DNA from: Bacteroidales bacterium
GTDB taxonomy: Bacteria; Bacteroidota; Bacteroidia; Bacteroidales; UBA932
Direction: 5' to 3'
Length of the DNA: 43,766 bases
Assembly (NCBI GenBank): GCA_016286145.1
Contig: JAEESD010000003.1
Coordinates: 1 to 43,766, forward strand
Shown: positions 1 through 9,197 of the stretch, piece after piece
Numbering within the stretch: the stretch's first letter is position 1
Layout of the letters: each line of letters begins with the position of its first letter
Notes under the pieces: generated by a model
Database searches by the model: none
Told to the model about the DNA's origin: nothing
Seen by the model: only the letters and a program-made list of their open reading frames with translations
Program-made: the position numbers and the translations under genes

Positions 1-519
1 ATACTCGCGCTGACCCGTGAGACCGACCGTGCGACCCTCGATTCCTGCTGGCTCACGATTCCCGTCAGCTACCGTGCATACACGGTCGACGTCATCAACG
101 ACGGGGTCGTCGGCGGCCCCGGCTCAGCCTTCTACTCCCTCGGAAGCAAGTCCAACGCTCCCAAGCGCGACTACTTCGGTTACCGCTGGAACGAGCCCAT
201 CACTACCGATATGATTTCGTTCCACTACGGACCGCTCGAGGAGTTCGGCGGCTGGTACAGCAATATCCATCCCGAATATCTCGACGAAAACGGCAACTGG
301 CAGCCCATCGAGGCTAAGATTACCCCCGACTGGCCCTACTGCGATGAAGTGTTCTTCCAGCCCCACAACGGCGAGTTCATATTCACCTTCCCCAAGGTCA
401 CTACAACCGCCATCAGGGTAATCGGAGACGACGCTATCCTCGAACACTGGCACAAATACACCAAAGCCGTTTCTTCCTTCATCTCAATAACAGAGCTCGA
501 AGTTTATGAAGCTAAATAG
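1..519 (+). CDS. 3' part of a secreted protein with a discoidin-like C-terminus (5' truncated by the window edge)
   Basis: Frame +1 is open from base 1 to the TAG at 519 (ILALTRETDRATLDSCW...FISITELEVYEAK*). The C-terminus is beta-rich and ends in an 'ITELEVYEAK' pattern as in F5/8-type domains. It overlaps the next CDS by 14 bp. Confidence 0.6.
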   Translation: MLALTRETDRATLDSCWLTIPVSYRAYTVDVINDGVVGGPGSAFYSLGSKSNAPKRDYFGYRWNEPITTDMISFHYGPLEEFGGWYSNIHPEYLDENGNWQPIEAKITPDWPYCDEVFFQPHNGEFIFTFPKVTTTAIRVIGDDAILEHWHKYTKAVSSFISITELEVYEAK

Positions 520-2113
520 AATCAGTCTGGTATTACTTCTCGCGGCGGCAGCCTGCAGCTCCCCCAAGCCCACCGAGGTCACCCTCAGCAAGGAAACGCT
601 GATGGACAAGATCCAGGGCGGCTGGGCCGGACAGACTATCGGCGTCGTCTACGGCGCCCCGACCGAGTTCAAACACCAGGGAACGCTTATCCCCGATTCG
701 CAGCCCATCTCCTGGGGAGAAGGCTATGTAAAATATTGGTGGGACCGCAAGCCCGGCCTTTTCGACGACATCTACAACGACCTTACCTTCGCCGAGGCCT
801 TCGACCAGCTCGGACTCGACTGCTCGAGCAAGGACCTCGCGATGAGATTCGCGTATGCCGACTACCATCTCGCCCATGCGAACCAGGCCGGCCGTTACAA
901 TGTCCGTCGCGGGATAATGCCGCCCGAGTCCGGGAACTGGCTGAATAATCCCCATGCCGACGACCTCGACTTCCAGATCGAAGCCGACTTCGTGGGCCTG
1001 ATGGCCCCTGGCCTCATCCCCGAGGCGCTGGATATCGCAGACAGGGTGGGCCATATTATGAACAGCGGTGACGGTTTCTATGGCGGCGCATTTGTAGCCG
1101 GCCTGTATTCCGCCGCGTTTGTTGAGAACAACCCAGCCCGAATCCTGGACATGGCGCTCGAAGGCATCCCCGCCCAGAGTACCTTCTACCAGTGTATCGA
1201 CGATGTACGCAAGCTCCATAAAAAGTTCCCGAAGGACTGGAAACGCACCTGGTTCGAGATCCTCAAGAAATGGGGAGCGGACACCGGCTGCCCTAAGGGA
1301 GTATTCCTCAGTTTCGATATTGACGCAAAACTGAATTCCGCCTACTGCGCGATAGGTCTTCTCTACGGCGAAGGTGACTTCGCGAAGTCGATTGAGATCG
1401 CGACCCGCTGCGGCCAGGATTCAGATTGCAATCCGGCTACTGTCGGCGGCGTTCTTGGAGTTATGTACGGAAAGAGCAAGCTGCCCGACTTCTGGAAGCA
1501 GCCTCTCGAAGAAATCTGGAGCCTCGATTTCGAGGGGACTGACGTTTCGCTCGCGAAGGGTTCGGATTACTCATACCGCCATGCCCTCCAGCTAATCGAG
1601 AAGAACGGCGGAAAAATCGGAGAGACTGAAGTTACTATCCCCCAACTTCCCGTAACAGTTCTTCCGCTCGAACAGAACTTCGTAAATACTTATCCTGTCT
1701 ATCGCGACCAGAAAGACGACTGGCTGGAGAAGGAATACGAGTTCGACTTCAGCGGCAACGGCTTCTGTATCTGGGGTAACCTGGTCTGTCTGCGCGGAAT
1801 CTCTAAGGACTACGCCAACCGCGTCTCCAAGAAACACGTCGGCTCGGAAGTCTTCGCCCTCGCCGAGGAGCAGGACGACTATGTAGCCGAAATCGAAGTC
1901 TGGATAGACGGACAGCTTGATCAGGTTTCCATCCTTCCTATGAAGGGAACCTCGCGCAAGCTCGAACCCGCCTGGAAGTATCAGATGCCGGAAGGAAGAC
2001 ACACAGTAAAGATGATCTGGCGCAATCCCGATCCGAAACAGTATCTGCTTCGAATCAACGCAATCCAGTATTATTCAGAGTATCCTGTAACGGATACCTA
2101 CTACCACAACTAG
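506..2113 (+). CDS. ADP-ribosylglycohydrolase (DraG-like) family lipoprotein
   Basis: SpII signal (LLLAAAACSS). Motifs MDKIQGGWAGQTIGVVYGAPTEF, FDDIYNDLTF and GQDSDCNPA. Confidence 0.85.
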   Translation: MKLNRISLVLLLAAAACSSPKPTEVTLSKETLMDKIQGGWAGQTIGVVYGAPTEFKHQGTLIPDSQPISWGEGYVKYWWDRKPGLFDDIYNDLTFAEAFDQLGLDCSSKDLAMRFAYADYHLAHANQAGRYNVRRGIMPPESGNWLNNPHADDLDFQIEADFVGLMAPGLIPEALDIADRVGHIMNSGDGFYGGAFVAGLYSAAFVENNPARILDMALEGIPAQSTFYQCIDDVRKLHKKFPKDWKRTWFEILKKWGADTGCPKGVFLSFDIDAKLNSAYCAIGLLYGEGDFAKSIEIATRCGQDSDCNPATVGGVLGVMYGKSKLPDFWKQPLEEIWSLDFEGTDVSLAKGSDYSYRHALQLIEKNGGKIGETEVTIPQLPVTVLPLEQNFVNTYPVYRDQKDDWLEKEYEFDFSGNGFCIWGNLVCLRGISKDYANRVSKKHVGSEVFALAEEQDDYVAEIEVWIDGQLDQVSILPMKGTSRKLEPAWKYQMPEGRHTVKMIWRNPDPKQYLLRINAIQYYSEYPVTDTYYHN

Positions 2114-2114
2114 T

Positions 2115-3599
2115 ATGAAAAGAGTATTGACAGTCCTTTCAGCGCTCGCGCTCCTGGCTTCCTGCTGTAAGACCGCTCCTATTCCCTACGGAAAGACGGT
2201 AACGATCAGCGAGGAGCAGATGATGGACAAGATCCGCGGCGGATGGTTCGCCCAGACCATAGGCTGTACCTACGGAGGCCCGACCGAGTTCAAGTTCAAG
2301 GGCGGACTTCTTCAGGATCAGCAGCCTCTGGAGTGGTACGACAACTATATCTACGACACCTTCATCGAAGATCCGGGCCTGTACGACGACGTCTATATGG
2401 ACCTCACCTTCCTCGAGGTGATGAGCGAGATGGGGATCAACGCCCCGATCAGCGAGTTCGCAGACCGCTTCGCCAACGCTCCCTATAAGCTCTGGCATGC
2501 CAATCAGGCCGCCCGCTACAACATCCTCAACGGACGCGGAGCCCCCGAATCCGGCTATTGGAAGTACAACCCCCATGCAGACGATATCGACTTCCAGATT
2601 GAGGCCGATTTCATCGGCATGCTCACCCCCGGCCGCCCGAACGATGCGGCTGCGATAGCAGACGGAATCGGCCACATCATGAACTATGGCGACGGTTGGT
2701 ACGGCGGAGTCTATGTAAGCGCCCTGTATGCCCTCGCATATGTCTGCGACGATATCCCTACGATAGTCAGCGAGGCCCTGAAGGTCATCCCCGAAGGGAC
2801 TAAGTTCCGCCGAGCGATCGAGTGTGTAATCAAGAATCACGCGAAATATCCCCGCGACTGGAAGCGCTGCTGGTTCGAAGTCGATAAGCTCCACAGCTTC
2901 GATATAGGCTGCCCCGAGGGAGTATGGAACGGCTTCAACATAGACGCCGTGATCAACGCCGCCTATGTCGTAATCGGCCTGCTTTACGGCGAGGGCGATT
3001 TCGAAAAGACGATGGAGATCAGCACCCGCTGCGGCCAGGACTCCGACTGCAACCCCGCTTCGGCGGCCGGTATTCTCGGCATCATCTATGGGTATAACGC
3101 TATCCCTGAGAAGTACCGCAAGGGCGCTGATATGATTGCCGATCTCCCCTTCCCTTATACGACTCTCAGCCTCAATACCGCCTGCAAGAAGAATTTCGAG
3201 CTAATGAAAGGGCTGCAGTTCACTGTCGAAGAAGCTGTTCCCGTACGCTACGAGCAGTCCTTCGAGGGAATCAAGCCAGTCGGAAAGGTTGTCCTCAAGA
3301 AGCGCTTCTCAGACGAATTGACGCTCGAATTCACCGGCAACTCGATAGTCGTAGAGGGCAGTGTCGTAAAGACCGGCCACGACAATTCCGACTACAGAGC
3401 CCGCCTGCAGGCTTACCTGGACGGCGAGTTGGTAGAGGAATTCGTAATGCCTTACGACTATATAACACGCAAGTATGAGGTGTTCTCGAAATACTGCTTC
3501 GAGAGCGGCAAACATACCCTAAGGTTCGTTCTTCTCAATCCCCACAAAGATTATGAGATCAACGCACAGGAAATGGTAATCTATGATAAAGATGAATAA
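2115..3599 (+). CDS. ADP-ribosylglycohydrolase (DraG-like) family lipoprotein, paralogue of the upstream gene
   Basis: SpII signal (LALLASCC). MDKIRGGWFAQTIGCTYGGPTEF, YDDVYMDLTF and GQDSDCNPA align along the length of the 506-2113 product. Confidence 0.85.
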   Translation: MKRVLTVLSALALLASCCKTAPIPYGKTVTISEEQMMDKIRGGWFAQTIGCTYGGPTEFKFKGGLLQDQQPLEWYDNYIYDTFIEDPGLYDDVYMDLTFLEVMSEMGINAPISEFADRFANAPYKLWHANQAARYNILNGRGAPESGYWKYNPHADDIDFQIEADFIGMLTPGRPNDAAAIADGIGHIMNYGDGWYGGVYVSALYALAYVCDDIPTIVSEALKVIPEGTKFRRAIECVIKNHAKYPRDWKRCWFEVDKLHSFDIGCPEGVWNGFNIDAVINAAYVVIGLLYGEGDFEKTMEISTRCGQDSDCNPASAAGILGIIYGYNAIPEKYRKGADMIADLPFPYTTLSLNTACKKNFELMKGLQFTVEEAVPVRYEQSFEGIKPVGKVVLKKRFSDELTLEFTGNSIVVEGSVVKTGHDNSDYRARLQAYLDGELVEEFVMPYDYITRKYEVFSKYCFESGKHTLRFVLLNPHKDYEINAQEMVIYDKDE

Positions 3600-5088
3600 A
3601 TACGGTATCATTTTTCTTCTCGCCGCGTTTGCTGTAGTGAGCGCCTGCGGATGTACTCCAAAGAAGCCTTCCGAGCCGGAAAAGCCCTTCGAGAGGTACA
3701 CTCAGGATCTCAAGATCCACAGCGAGATAATGAACATAGACGTCCCGTTCTCTATCTACCTGCCGGCCAGCTACGAGAAGGACAAGACCAAGTCCTATCC
3801 AGTAGTCTATATGCTCCACGGCCTGGGAGATACACACAATTCGTGGAACGGAAAGTACCTTTCCGCGAACTCGAAAATCAAGGCTCTTGAGCAGAGCGGA
3901 AAGATAGGTGAAAACATCTATGTCTTCCCCGAGGGTTATTCGACTTACTACTGTAACTACTACACCGGCAAGTACAACTATATGGATATGTTTGTAAATG
4001 AGCTTATCCCATATATCGACGCCAATTACCGCACGATAGCCGACCGCGAACACCGCGCTACAGTAGGCTACTCGATGGGCGGCTTCGGCGCGATGGTCCT
4101 GCCCGAACAACACCCCGAACTCTTCATCTGCAGCGCTCCGCTCAGTATGTCTTTCCGTACGGACTGGCAGTATCTCGCAGAGTCCCAGAGCGGCTGGGAC
4201 AACCAGTGGGGCAAAATCTTCGGCGGTATCGGCAAGAGTGGAGATGAGCGCCTTACAGACTACTACAAACAGCATTGTCCCTACTACCAGTTTACGGCTG
4301 AGAATAAGGATAAACTCTCCAAGGTCCATTGGTTCTTCACCTGCGGCGATGACGAAGAGAATCTGCTTTTCGCAAACGACACCCTCCATATACAGCTCCG
4401 CGACCTGGGCTATGACCACGAATACCGTGTAGGCAACGGAGGACACCAGAGCAGTTACTGGATGGATGCGCTCAGCGAGGTGCTCCCCTGGTTCGATCAC
4501 TACTTTACCGGCTCTTCTACCTGGCCTTCTGCGACAGACCCCGACTACGTCCTTCAGGATGTCACTTTCAATGACGACGGATCTGCATTCTCAAAGGCCT
4601 ACACCGGCGAAGCTGAAGGAACGGGTGTTTACTTCTTCCACACTGGTCTTAGCGAGCAGGATTTGAAAGATGCAATGCGGGTATTGTACTCAACAAACAA
4701 CCAGAAACTCTTCGCTCTTCTCCCCTGCAACCTTAAAGAAAAGTCTTTGTCTGAATGGATTTCGTTCTACGAAGCAAAATACCCTCAGAACGAACGTTTT
4801 GCAGTAGGATTCGAGGGCGCTGGTGCAACGATTATGGCGAATCAATCATCTTTTAATACGATGATATTCATCGACACCAACCTAGGAAACGACATCTCGG
4901 TCGACCCCGCGAAGAAGTACTTCTTTGCCTGTACAGACGAATCTGCCTGCTACCGTGATTTTGGAGCTCTCTACCGCGGGTGCAAACGCGGCGGAGGGGA
5001 ATTCGAGTACCGCGTAATCAATGCTACAGGAGACAAGGATATACTCAAGTGTGCAAACAAACTAAGAACATATATTCCTATTTTTTAA
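3583..5088 (+). CDS. Esterase D/feruloyl-esterase-like alpha/beta hydrolase lipoprotein with a second, degenerate hydrolase-like domain
   Basis: VVYMLHGLGDTHNSW, GYSMGGFG nucleophile elbow, CGDDEENL, NGGHQSSYW. Residues ~322-501 resemble a second copy. Start may be 3592. Confidence 0.82.
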   Translation: MIKMNKYGIIFLLAAFAVVSACGCTPKKPSEPEKPFERYTQDLKIHSEIMNIDVPFSIYLPASYEKDKTKSYPVVYMLHGLGDTHNSWNGKYLSANSKIKALEQSGKIGENIYVFPEGYSTYYCNYYTGKYNYMDMFVNELIPYIDANYRTIADREHRATVGYSMGGFGAMVLPEQHPELFICSAPLSMSFRTDWQYLAESQSGWDNQWGKIFGGIGKSGDERLTDYYKQHCPYYQFTAENKDKLSKVHWFFTCGDDEENLLFANDTLHIQLRDLGYDHEYRVGNGGHQSSYWMDALSEVLPWFDHYFTGSSTWPSATDPDYVLQDVTFNDDGSAFSKAYTGEAEGTGVYFFHTGLSEQDLKDAMRVLYSTNNQKLFALLPCNLKEKSLSEWISFYEAKYPQNERFAVGFEGAGATIMANQSSFNTMIFIDTNLGNDISVDPAKKYFFACTDESACYRDFGALYRGCKRGGGEFEYRVINATGDKDILKCANKLRTYIPIF

Positions 5089-5125
5089 CCATTTATTAAC
5101 CCATTTTAATTTCTAACAAAACATT

Positions 5126-5914
5126 ATGAAAAAGTTTTTCGTAATCGCAGCTATCGCTGCAGTTGCTCTTGTTGCTTGCAAGAAGGATGACGAGAACAAC
5201 GGAAAGAATGAGGACAAGGGCGGCATCAAGCTCGAGTACCGCATCACCAGCCTCGACGGCAAAGCCTTCACTTACAATGCAGACGGCAAGGTCGCTTCCT
5301 ACGGCAACGACGAAGAGATCAGAACCTTCGTCTATGAAGGCAACAAACTCACCATCAAGGACAAGTGGAAGGAAGACGGCAACTGGTCAGAAGAGATCGT
5401 AGAGTATGAAATGACTCTCAACGAGCAGGGCTTCGCTACCGAGGTCAAGTACGGCGATCATGTAGTTACCATCACCTACGACAAGAACGGTTTCTTCACC
5501 GAGGCTGTCAAGGACGGAGCAAAGTGCACCGAGCAGACCATCGAGGACAACAACGTTCTCGCTTGGGGCCGCTATGACAAGGATCATGACTTCTGGCGTC
5601 AGAAGAAGGCTACCTACCTCGAGAAGGTAAACGTAGGCCAGGTTCAGACCCACTGGGCTGAGGATCTTGGAATGAAGAGGTGGATGCACGAAGCTCGCCT
5701 GTTCGGTAACACCTCCGTCAACGTCCTCGAGACCTGCCGCTGGTGGAACTATGGCGATGAGCCCGCTGCAAAGACCGCTGTCTATGACTACGAGTTCGAT
5801 GCCAACGGCTGCATCACCAAGGAGACCAAGTACTATGGCGAGTGGAACGAGACCGACCTCACCGGCCTTGATTTCGACGACGAGCACACCTTCACTTGGG
5901 AGAAAATCAAATAA
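5126..5914 (+). CDS. Hypothetical lipoprotein
   Basis: ORF with SpII signal MKKFFVIAAIAAVALVACKKD. Confidence 0.7.
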   Translation: MKKFFVIAAIAAVALVACKKDDENNGKNEDKGGIKLEYRITSLDGKAFTYNADGKVASYGNDEEIRTFVYEGNKLTIKDKWKEDGNWSEEIVEYEMTLNEQGFATEVKYGDHVVTITYDKNGFFTEAVKDGAKCTEQTIEDNNVLAWGRYDKDHDFWRQKKATYLEKVNVGQVQTHWAEDLGMKRWMHEARLFGNTSVNVLETCRWWNYGDEPAAKTAVYDYEFDANGCITKETKYYGEWNETDLTGLDFDDEHTFTWEKIK

Positions 5915-6558
5915 TAAACCCAAGAGGTATTAGATCATACTGCACGGCAGCGCTTCTGCTGCTGTGCAGTATCTTTAATTGCAATGCCCAGAACTACAAC
6001 GACCTGGGCAGCTGGTTTGCGCTGAACGTCAGCCGCAGTTTCAGCGAGAAGTTCTCCGCGGCCGTGAGGGTCGAACACCGTACCCTCGATTCGTTTCAGG
6101 GGCTAAACCAGGCCTACAGCCGCGCCAGCCTCTACTATAAGCCGGTAAAGTGGATGAGGATAGATATGAACCTGGACTGGGCTTACACGCCCTCCGGAAA
6201 CCGCATACGCTACATCCCCGGCCTTCGTCTCTCGCACAAGACCGAGAGCGGCACTTCCCTCTATCTCAGGGAATGGTATATGAGGACACAGTATCCCGGA
6301 CAGGAGCTCGATCCCGGCAATACCCTCAGAACAAAAGCCGGCCTCTCCCGCCCAGTAGGCGAAAGAGGCCTGACTCCTCATCTTGACTATGAAATCTTCT
6401 ACTGGGACAATATTACCCAGCAACGTTTCTACCTAGGCGGGAAGTTCCCTCTGAGCGATTCCGTCTCTCTGGACGTATTCTACCTGTATCAGCTTCTTCC
6501 CGTAAAAAAAACGGGCACCCATATTCTGGGCGCCACGCTTTCTTTTACTCTACCTTAG
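5896..6558 (+). CDS. DUF2490-like outer-membrane beta-barrel protein
   Basis: NDLGSWFALNVSRSFSEKFSAAVRVEHR..., alternating beta strands and a C-terminal 'GATLSFTLP'. The exact start is uncertain. Confidence 0.65.
   Translation: MGENQIINPRGIRSYCTAALLLLCSIFNCNAQNYNDLGSWFALNVSRSFSEKFSAAVRVEHRTLDSFQGLNQAYSRASLYYKPVKWMRIDMNLDWAYTPSGNRIRYIPGLRLSHKTESGTSLYLREWYMRTQYPGQELDPGNTLRTKAGLSRPVGERGLTPHLDYEIFYWDNITQQRFYLGGKFPLSDSVSLDVFYLYQLLPVKKTGTHILGATLSFTLP
6503..6534 (-). terminator. Rho-independent terminator for the trpB-like gene
   Basis: Minus strand GGCGCCCA-GAATA-TGGGTGCC followed by CG and T8. It lies inside the 3' end of the convergent DUF2490-like CDS. Confidence 0.65.
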
Positions 6559-7915
6559 GCAGTTTCGCAAGACTTACGGCCAACTCCTCGTCTGTAGGAA
6601 TATAGTCGTTCATCGTACCGTTGTTGAACTGCTCGTAGGCCTTCAGATCGTAGTAACCGGTTCCGGTAAGGCCGAAGACGATAGTCTTCTCCTCGCCCGT
6701 CTCCTTACACTTAAGGGCTTCATCGATCGCGACGCGGATAGCGTGGCTGCTCTCAGGAGCGGGAAGGGTTCCCTCAACGCGGGCAAAGAGCCTGGCCGCC
6801 TCGAAGACGGAGGTCTGCTCTACGGCACGCGCCTCGAAGAGGCCGTCGGCATAGAGCTGCGAGAGGATCGAGCTCATACCGTGGTAACGGAGGCCGCCGG
6901 CGTGGTTGGCCGAAGGAATGAAGGTACTGCCGAGGGTATACATCTTCGCGAGCGGGCAGATATGGCCGGTGTCAGCGAAGTCGTAAGCGAACTTTCCGCG
7001 GGTAAACGAGGGGCATGAGGCCGGCTCTACAGCGATAATCTTGTAGTCGGCTTCGCCGCGAAGCATCTCGCCGATGAAGGGGCTGGCCAGACCGCCGAGG
7101 TTCGAACCGCCGCCGGCGCAGCCGATGATGATGTCCGGCTTGATGTCGTATTTCTTGAGCGCGGCCTGGGTCTCGAGACCGATGATGGTCTGATGAAGGA
7201 GAACCTGATTCAGAACCGATCCGAGCTCATAGCGATAGCCTTCATTCTTCACTGCAGTCTCGACTGCCTCGGAGATAGCGCAGCCAAGGCTTCCGGTAGT
7301 TCCGGGGAACTCCTCGAGTATCTTCTTTCCGATTTCGGTAGTATTGCTGGGAGAAGGGGTTACCTCTGCGCCGTAGGTTCTCATAACCTCGCGGCGGAAA
7401 GGCTTCTGTTCGTAAGAGACCTTCACCATAAAGACCTTGCAGTCCAGTCCGAAGAACTGGGTTGCCATCGAAAGGGCAGTTCCCCACTGTCCTGCTCCCG
7501 TCTCGGTAGTAACACCCTTCAGACCCTGCTCCTTTGCGTAGTAGGCCTGAGCGATAGCTGAGTTCAGCTTATGGGATCCGGATGTATTGTTACCCTCGAA
7601 CTTGTAGTAGATCTTAGCCGGGGTTCCGAGCGCTTCCTCGAGGAAGTATGCGCGGACGAGCGGCGAGGGACGATACATCTTGTAGAAGTTCAGAACTTCT
7701 TCAGGGATAGGGATGAAGCGGGTATCGTTGTCGAGTTCCTGCTTTACGAGTTCCTTGCAGAAAATGGGCTCCAACTCCTCAGCCTTGAGGGGTTTACCGG
7801 TTCCGGGATTGAGCAGCGGAGCCGGCTTGTTCTTCATATCTGCGCGGACGTTATACCATGCGGTAGGGATCTCCTCTTCTGTGAGGTAGATTTTGTAGGG
7901 GATTTTCTTCTCCAT
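6545..7915 (-). CDS. trpB: TrpB2-type (TrpB-like) pyridoxal-phosphate-dependent tryptophan synthase beta chain
   Basis: KFEGNNTSGSHKLNSAIAQAYYAKEQG (PLP lysine), TTETGAGQWGTALSMA, GCAGGGSNLGGLASPF. The long N-terminus starting at MEKKIPYKIYLTEEEIPTAWYN is typical of TrpB2. The upstream in-frame start at 7936 is less likely. Confidence 0.88.
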   Translation of the reverse strand: MEKKIPYKIYLTEEEIPTAWYNVRADMKNKPAPLLNPGTGKPLKAEELEPIFCKELVKQELDNDTRFIPIPEEVLNFYKMYRPSPLVRAYFLEEALGTPAKIYYKFEGNNTSGSHKLNSAIAQAYYAKEQGLKGVTTETGAGQWGTALSMATQFFGLDCKVFMVKVSYEQKPFRREVMRTYGAEVTPSPSNTTEIGKKILEEFPGTTGSLGCAISEAVETAVKNEGYRYELGSVLNQVLLHQTIIGLETQAALKKYDIKPDIIIGCAGGGSNLGGLASPFIGEMLRGEADYKIIAVEPASCPSFTRGKFAYDFADTGHICPLAKMYTLGSTFIPSANHAGGLRYHGMSSILSQLYADGLFEARAVEQTSVFEAARLFARVEGTLPAPESSHAIRVAIDEALKCKETGEEKTIVFGLTGTGYYDLKAYEQFNNGTMNDYIPTDEELAVSLAKLPKVE

Positions 7916-7956
7916 AGTGACAATAATTAACCACATCTAATGTAAGAATTCTTTTG

Positions 7957-7964
7957 TATTTTTG
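7957..7964 (+). promoter_or_regulatory. Bacteroidota -7 element TATTTTTG
   Basis: Matches TAnnTTTG and ends 6 nt before the ATG at 7971. Confidence 0.45.
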
Positions 7965-7970
7965 TACGCT

Positions 7971-9197
7971 ATGGAAGAAAAAGTTCTCGAAACTGCCTCG
8001 CTTGCCGGCCATATTCTGCTCGAAAACGGTGCGGAGATAGCGCGAGTCGAAGAAACGATGGAGCGAATCGCCCGTCACTACGGCGTCGAGTCGCAGAATT
8101 TCTTCGTTCTCAGCAACGGTATCTTCACCACCGGCCAGACCGGCTACGCGAAGGTCGAGTTCATTCCCTTCAAGGGCTCGCAGCTCGAGCGGGTAGCGGC
8201 CGTGAACCAGATCTCGCGCGATATCGAAGCCGGCCGCTATACGGTGGAGCAGGCGCGCGAGCGGCTCCTCGCGATTCGCGCCAGCAAGCCTAAACCAGCG
8301 TGGGAACAGATTCTGGGCTCCGCCGTGGGCTCGGCCGGCTTCTGCATGATCTTCGGAGGCGGGCTGCTCGATGCTGCAGCGGCCTTCGTCGTGGGGATGC
8401 TTCTGTGGGCGTTCGTGGTCTTCCCAGGCGCGCGAATGAGTAAGCCGATCGCGAACATAGTAGGCAGCGCGCTCGCGACCCTGCTCTGTATAGTTTTCGA
8501 ACGCATAGGATTCGGCGTGAGCCTGGGAAATATGATAGTGGGCTCGCTTATCCCGCTGATCCCGGGAGTCGCGTTTACGAACGGTATCCGCGATATCGCG
8601 GACGAAGACTATATTGCCGGCGCGACCCGTCTGCTGGATGCGATCATGGTCTTTTTCTGCATCGCGGCGGGCGTGGTCGTCACCTTCATGGCGGCCTACC
8701 TTATCGAGGGGCAGATGATCCTCGTAAATGGGACGGAGCCGGATGCGCTGTGCGGGACGCTGGCGATGCAGGCTATCGCCGCTTTCGTAGGCACGGTCGG
8801 GTTCTCGGTCCTTTTCGGCGTGCCGAGACGGAACTACCTCCAGACCGCGCTGGTAGCCATGATCGGCTGGGTCGCATATCTCGCCCTCTTCCGCTTCACG
8901 GTCCTCGGGCCTGCAATCTCTACCTTTGCGGCCACGGTAATCGTTGCCTCGCTCGCCCGCGCTTTCGCTTCGTGGTTCAAGACCCCGTCGACGGTCTACC
9001 TGATTCCCGGCGTGTTCCCTATGATCCCGGGCGGCGGGATATTCTGGACTACGTTCTTCCTCGTCTCCAGCCGGCTCCACATGGCGCTTCAGAGCGGCAT
9101 GCTCGCTCTCGAGGTCACTGCCGCTATCGTGTTGGGTATCGTTCTGGTAAGTGCGCTGCCTAAGAGGCTGTTTTACCGAAAGAAAACGGTCGCGTAA
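7971..9197 (+). CDS. Threonine/serine exporter (ThrE) family protein
   Basis: AGHILLENGAEIARVEETMERIARHYG N-terminal domain, then about ten TM segments with GSLIPLIPGVAFTNGIRDI and YLIPGVFPMIPGGG. Confidence 0.85.
   Translation: MEEKVLETASLAGHILLENGAEIARVEETMERIARHYGVESQNFFVLSNGIFTTGQTGYAKVEFIPFKGSQLERVAAVNQISRDIEAGRYTVEQARERLLAIRASKPKPAWEQILGSAVGSAGFCMIFGGGLLDAAAAFVVGMLLWAFVVFPGARMSKPIANIVGSALATLLCIVFERIGFGVSLGNMIVGSLIPLIPGVAFTNGIRDIADEDYIAGATRLLDAIMVFFCIAAGVVVTFMAAYLIEGQMILVNGTEPDALCGTLAMQAIAAFVGTVGFSVLFGVPRRNYLQTALVAMIGWVAYLALFRFTVLGPAISTFAATVIVASLARAFASWFKTPSTVYLIPGVFPMIPGGGIFWTTFFLVSSRLHMALQSGMLALEVTAAIVLGIVLVSALPKRLFYRKKTVA

Noticed and set aside
7851-9080. 409-aa minus-strand ORF opposite the ThrE-like gene
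   Set aside because: Highly charged shadow ORF (repeated RDREHA-type composition). ThrE has TM and family support.
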